NCBI GenBank assembly: GCA_019120375.1
Contig: DWVE01000067.1
Coordinates: forward strand, 1 to 14,692
Length of the DNA stretch: 14,692 nt
DNA from: Allofournierella_A excrementavium
Lineage (GTDB): Bacteria; Bacillota; Clostridia; Oscillospirales; Ruminococcaceae
Direction: 5' to 3'
Shown in pieces: positions 12,291 to 14,692 of this stretch. The translations under genes were made by a program, and so were the position numbers. Numbering within the stretch: position 1 is the first letter of the stretch; every line of letters begins with the position of its first letter. Under the pieces are notes generated by a model. It worked only from the letters and a program-made list of their open reading frames with translations, was not told where the DNA came from and made no database searches.

Positions 12291-13136
12291 ATGGAAGAGA
12301 CCTTGAACGCGGCAGCCCTGCCGCAGCCGAAGAAAAAACCGGGATTCTGGAGAACGATGCTGGAGACCCTCAAGTCCAGCCTTGCGCCCACGGCCGTTAT
12401 GGCGGTGCTGTGGCTGGCGCTCAGCTGGCTGCGGGCGGCGGGCATCCAGTGGGCCATTCTGTGGCCGCTGAACTTTCTCACCGGCGCGCTGGCCGGCATG
12501 GAGGGCAGCGCGCTGGGCGGCGCCATCGGCAAGGCCATCCTGCTGATCTGCTTCAACAGCCTGTTCCGCGGGCTGCTGATGCGCCGCAAGTGGGACGGCC
12601 GCCGCCGCGACAATGTGAAGGACGAGCTGAAGGCCCAGACCAAGGCCCAGCTGTTTGGCCGCATCCCTCAGTATTCCAACCTTAAACTGCTCTGGAAGGA
12701 CCGCTCCCCCCGCATGCTGGCGGCGGGGCTTTTGGGCGGCGCGGCGGCGCTGGCGGCCTATCCCTTCCTCACCGGCGACGGCAGCGCCGTGAACAGCATG
12801 GTCTGCGTGGCGCTGTTTTTGAGCATCGGCGGCCAGATCGCCCGCCAGCGGGGCCTGCTCATCACCCTGCTCAACCTGCTGCTGGCCAAAAAGGCCCTGC
12901 GCACGGTGAACCGCGGCTTCATCGACCGCATCTTCGCCGGCTTTGCGGTGGGCATGGCGGCGGCGGTGCCCGTCTCCTGCACCAAAAACCTTGAGGCGGC
13001 GTTCGTCTGGCCGCTGCTGGCCTGGGGCCTGCCCATCCTGCTGGCGGCGCTGGGGGTGTTCTGCCTCCTGCTGCCCTGGCTGAAGGCGGCGAAAGCGAAG
13101 AAGGCTGCCACCAACGGCGGGGAGGCGCAGGGCTGA
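12291..13136 (+). CDS. Polytopic membrane protein, unrecognised family
   Basis: This encodes 281 residues starting MEETLNAAALPQPKKKPGFW. ATG 12291 is chosen because GGGGAAGGAA lies just before it; an in-frame TTG at 12261 has no ribosome site. After a cytoplasmic N-terminus there are hydrophobic segments near 31-50, 52-70 and 75-95. A strongly basic and charged loop follows (about 97-128, RRKWDGRRRDNVKDELKAQ), then further segments near 140-160, 166-185, 215-235 and 243-270. A basic tail (KAAKAKKAAT) closes it. The glycine-rich pieces (GALAGMEGSALGGAIGKA; LLGGAAALAA) suggest tight helix packing. I do not recognise the family. The stop overlaps the ATG of the next gene (TGATG), so it forms an operon with an exported protein; the two may act together at the cell surface. 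Confidence 0.82.
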   Translation: MEETLNAAALPQPKKKPGFWRTMLETLKSSLAPTAVMAVLWLALSWLRAAGIQWAILWPLNFLTGALAGMEGSALGGAIGKAILLICFNSLFRGLLMRRKWDGRRRDNVKDELKAQTKAQLFGRIPQYSNLKLLWKDRSPRMLAAGLLGGAAALAAYPFLTGDGSAVNSMVCVALFLSIGGQIARQRGLLITLLNLLLAKKALRTVNRGFIDRIFAGFAVGMAAAVPVSCTKNLEAAFVWPLLAWGLPILLAALGVFCLLLPWLKAAKAKKAATNGGEAQG

Positions 13137-14692
13137 TGAAGAAAAAACTCATCCGGCGGGCGCTGGCTCTGGCCGGGGCGGCTTCGCTGTGCCTTTTGTG
13201 CGCTTCGCCGGCGTTCGCGGCGGACTTTGACGGGCCGCTGCGGGAGATCCGCTTGTCCGCGGAAGAAGGAAACGGGTATTACAGCTCCCGGATCGGAAAA
13301 ACAGAAGGGGACTGGCAGGACTCCATCCTTTTGAAGGAGGGCGAGAGCCTGGATTTCGTCTGCGAAAGCACCTACACCGTTTCCGAAGTCGGCCAGCCGA
13401 CCTATGGGATGCAATCGGTGCTTCAATACGCGACCGAGTCCGAGGACGGAAGCACCTACAGTCTGACGTTCAAGGGACCGGTGATCCTTGCGGCGAGCGA
13501 GGACACGGTGGTGTTCGGAAAATTCGTTCCCGGCTCCGAAGTCAGGCAGACGGCGCGGTTTTCCAACGTGCGGCTGGGAGCCGACAGCACGGTGAAAAAC
13601 ATCCAGGGGCAGGAATATGTGGAGCCGGAGATCCTGGCGGATGTGGAGATCGAGATCACCGGCACCCTGCAGGCGGTGGCCGAGCTCCCCGCGCCGGAAG
13701 CGGTGATGGTGAACGGACAGCTCCTTTTCCCCGACGAAGCTTCCGCCACCCGCTACCGGGAGCAGGCGCAGGATGCGCTGGATGCGCCCTCTGCCCAGCT
13801 GGCGTCGCCGATACAGGCGACCTACCATCATTCCAGCAGCGGGAGCCGCCGGTTCGGGGGCGGGTATGTGCTCCATGAACAGGAGCAGCTGACGTGGTTT
13901 TTCACCGTGGCGGACGTTCACAACACCCAAGAGGAGACCGTTGTGACCGAAGCCGGGTGGGAGTATGGAACAAACAGCAGTTCCCTGCTGGGGCTGCCGG
14001 GATATGTGCCCTTTGAACAATACGGCGCTGTGGAGCTGATCGGCACGGACTGGCTGCCCACCGGCCTGAGCCGCTCTTCCTCCACCGCCGGCCACGCAGC
14101 GGCCACCACCGCCGGTGCGGCGGCGCTGGGCCTTGGCGGCGGCGCGGTGCTGAACGGGCTGTCCTCGGTGCTGGAGAACACCCCCTTCGCAAAGCGCCGG
14201 GAGGATTATGAGGACCCGGACCTTGCCGGCGATACGCCCGATCTGCCCGAAGAGGACACCTCCGCGGTGTCCGTCAGCTTCTACCGGCCCTTCGACGATA
14301 TGGTGAACACCAAGGGCGCGGCGGTGGACATCCACCTCAACGTGAACGGCGGCGAGGGCCTGCGCTGGCGCTATGTTCCCACCGCCATCTGCCCCGAGGG
14401 GCTGAAAGCGGTGGTGCCCGCGGTGGTGGGCGCGTCCCACGAGGCCACGCTGGTGCTGAACCTCACCGGCGCGAAGATGAAAAAGCCCCACATCCCCGTG
14501 TTCATCACGGTGGTGGCCTGGGCCTTTGATGAGGGCGGGCGGCTGCTCAAGACCACCGGCGCCCTGGAACTGCAGCTCCACCGCCCCGGCCTTGAGGCCG
14601 AGCGCACGGCGGAGGGCGGGCTGAAAGTCACCCTCTACACCGACGGCAACCTGGACGGCGTGGCCGAAAAGGTGGTGCTGCGGCCGGAGCAG
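13136..14692 (+). CDS. Exported protein of unknown function, 3' end outside window
   Basis: The frame is open from ATG 13136 to the window edge, giving 519 residues with no stop. A clear signal peptide (MKKKLIRRALALAGAASLCL, cleavage expected after AFA at residue 28) begins it. Residues about 30-320 look like beta-rich extracellular sequence (SLTFKGPVILAASEDTVVFG; EILADVEIEITGTLQAV). Then comes a small hydrophobic Gly/Ala-rich stretch (about 323-347, TTAGAAALGLGGGAVLNGL), an acidic linker (EDYEDPDLAGDTPDLPEEDT), and a second beta-like part (VSVSFYRPFDDMVNTKGAAV; ATLVLNLTGAKM). I recognise no family. The ATG overlaps the upstream stop (TGATG). The first 800-900 bases use more A/T-ending codons (gga, aca, ata, caa, agt) than the rest of the gene and the window, hinting at a mosaic origin. 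The Gly/Ala stretch could be a membrane segment or a flexible spacer. Confidence 0.8.
   Translation, partial: MKKKLIRRALALAGAASLCLLCASPAFAADFDGPLREIRLSAEEGNGYYSSRIGKTEGDWQDSILLKEGESLDFVCESTYTVSEVGQPTYGMQSVLQYATESEDGSTYSLTFKGPVILAASEDTVVFGKFVPGSEVRQTARFSNVRLGADSTVKNIQGQEYVEPEILADVEIEITGTLQAVAELPAPEAVMVNGQLLFPDEASATRYREQAQDALDAPSAQLASPIQATYHHSSSGSRRFGGGYVLHEQEQLTWFFTVADVHNTQEETVVTEAGWEYGTNSSSLLGLPGYVPFEQYGAVELIGTDWLPTGLSRSSSTAGHAAATTAGAAALGLGGGAVLNGLSSVLENTPFAKRREDYEDPDLAGDTPDLPEEDTSAVSVSFYRPFDDMVNTKGAAVDIHLNVNGGEGLRWRYVPTAICPEGLKAVVPAVVGASHEATLVLNLTGAKMKKPHIPVFITVVAWAFDEGGRLLKTTGALELQLHRPGLEAERTAEGGLKVTLYTDGNLDGVAEKVVLRPEQ

Noticed and set aside
12758..14581. Open frame of 607 codons on the - strand
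   Set aside because: It lies opposite two + strand genes with signal peptide, ribosome sites and operon overlap. Its translation is rich in G, R, H, Q as expected for the antisense of GC-ending codons, and it matches nothing recognisable.

Overview
The window looks like a stretch of chromosome from a GC-rich, low-redundancy Firmicute. My best guess is a gut clostridium of the Oscillospirales (Faecalibacterium/Gemmiger/Subdoligranulum type). The reasons are sigma-A-like promoters with TG-extended -10 boxes, strong AGGAGG ribosome sites, frequent GTG/TTG starts, strong intrinsic terminators, ftsEX followed by a secreted M23 hydrolase and an S41 protease, and GC-ending codons. The species is inference. 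All recognised genes lie on the + strand.

Layout. 1-2124: the 3' end of purB and its terminator, a small DUF5655-type protein, then a two-gene unit of a 67-residue XRE-type repressor and a four-helix membrane protein, preceded by a clear promoter with a palindromic candidate operator. 2174-3426: a NimA-like FMN split-barrel protein and the 16S rRNA pseudouridine synthase RsuA, one base apart. 3427-3685: an AT-rich island with A/T tracts, a long inverted repeat and a promoter ahead of a PucR/CdaR-like regulator. 4930-9170: a cell-division and envelope operon, ftsE-ftsX-M23 hydrolase-34-residue membrane peptide-S41 protease, ended by a strong terminator. 9238-10101: rsmA (ksgA). 10123-10299: a tRNA-Thr(TGT) unit with its own promoter and terminator. 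10278-10583: a tandem array of about 140-bp hairpin-rich units that does not look coding. 10585-12188: a promoter with its -35 box in the loop of a perfect inverted repeat, a roughly 190-nt structured leader containing a short ORF, and a CNNM/CorC (HlyC/CorC, DUF21 plus CBS) membrane protein. 12201-14692: an unrecognised polytopic membrane protein overlapping an unrecognised exported protein that runs off the right edge.

How the genes work together. FtsEX is the ABC-type mechanotransducer of the divisome that activates peptidoglycan hydrolases carrying coiled coils. The next gene encodes exactly such a protein (signal peptide, long coiled coil, M23 domain with all zinc ligands), and the S41 protease closing the operon may process or degrade envelope substrates. 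RsuA and RsmA both modify 16S rRNA but sit in separate units.

The most interesting locus is the leader of the CNNM/CorC gene. A short ORF starts with an acidic run followed by Pro-Pro. Its Pro-Pro-Leu codons contain a perfect anti-Shine-Dalgarno for the downstream gene, and its stop codon lies in the loop of an 11-bp hairpin. This resembles the logic of Mg2+-responsive leader peptides (E. coli MgtL, intrinsic ribosome destabilisation), here placed before a Mg2+ transporter family. I know of no description of it in this group. The sequence elements are visible, but the mechanism is inference.
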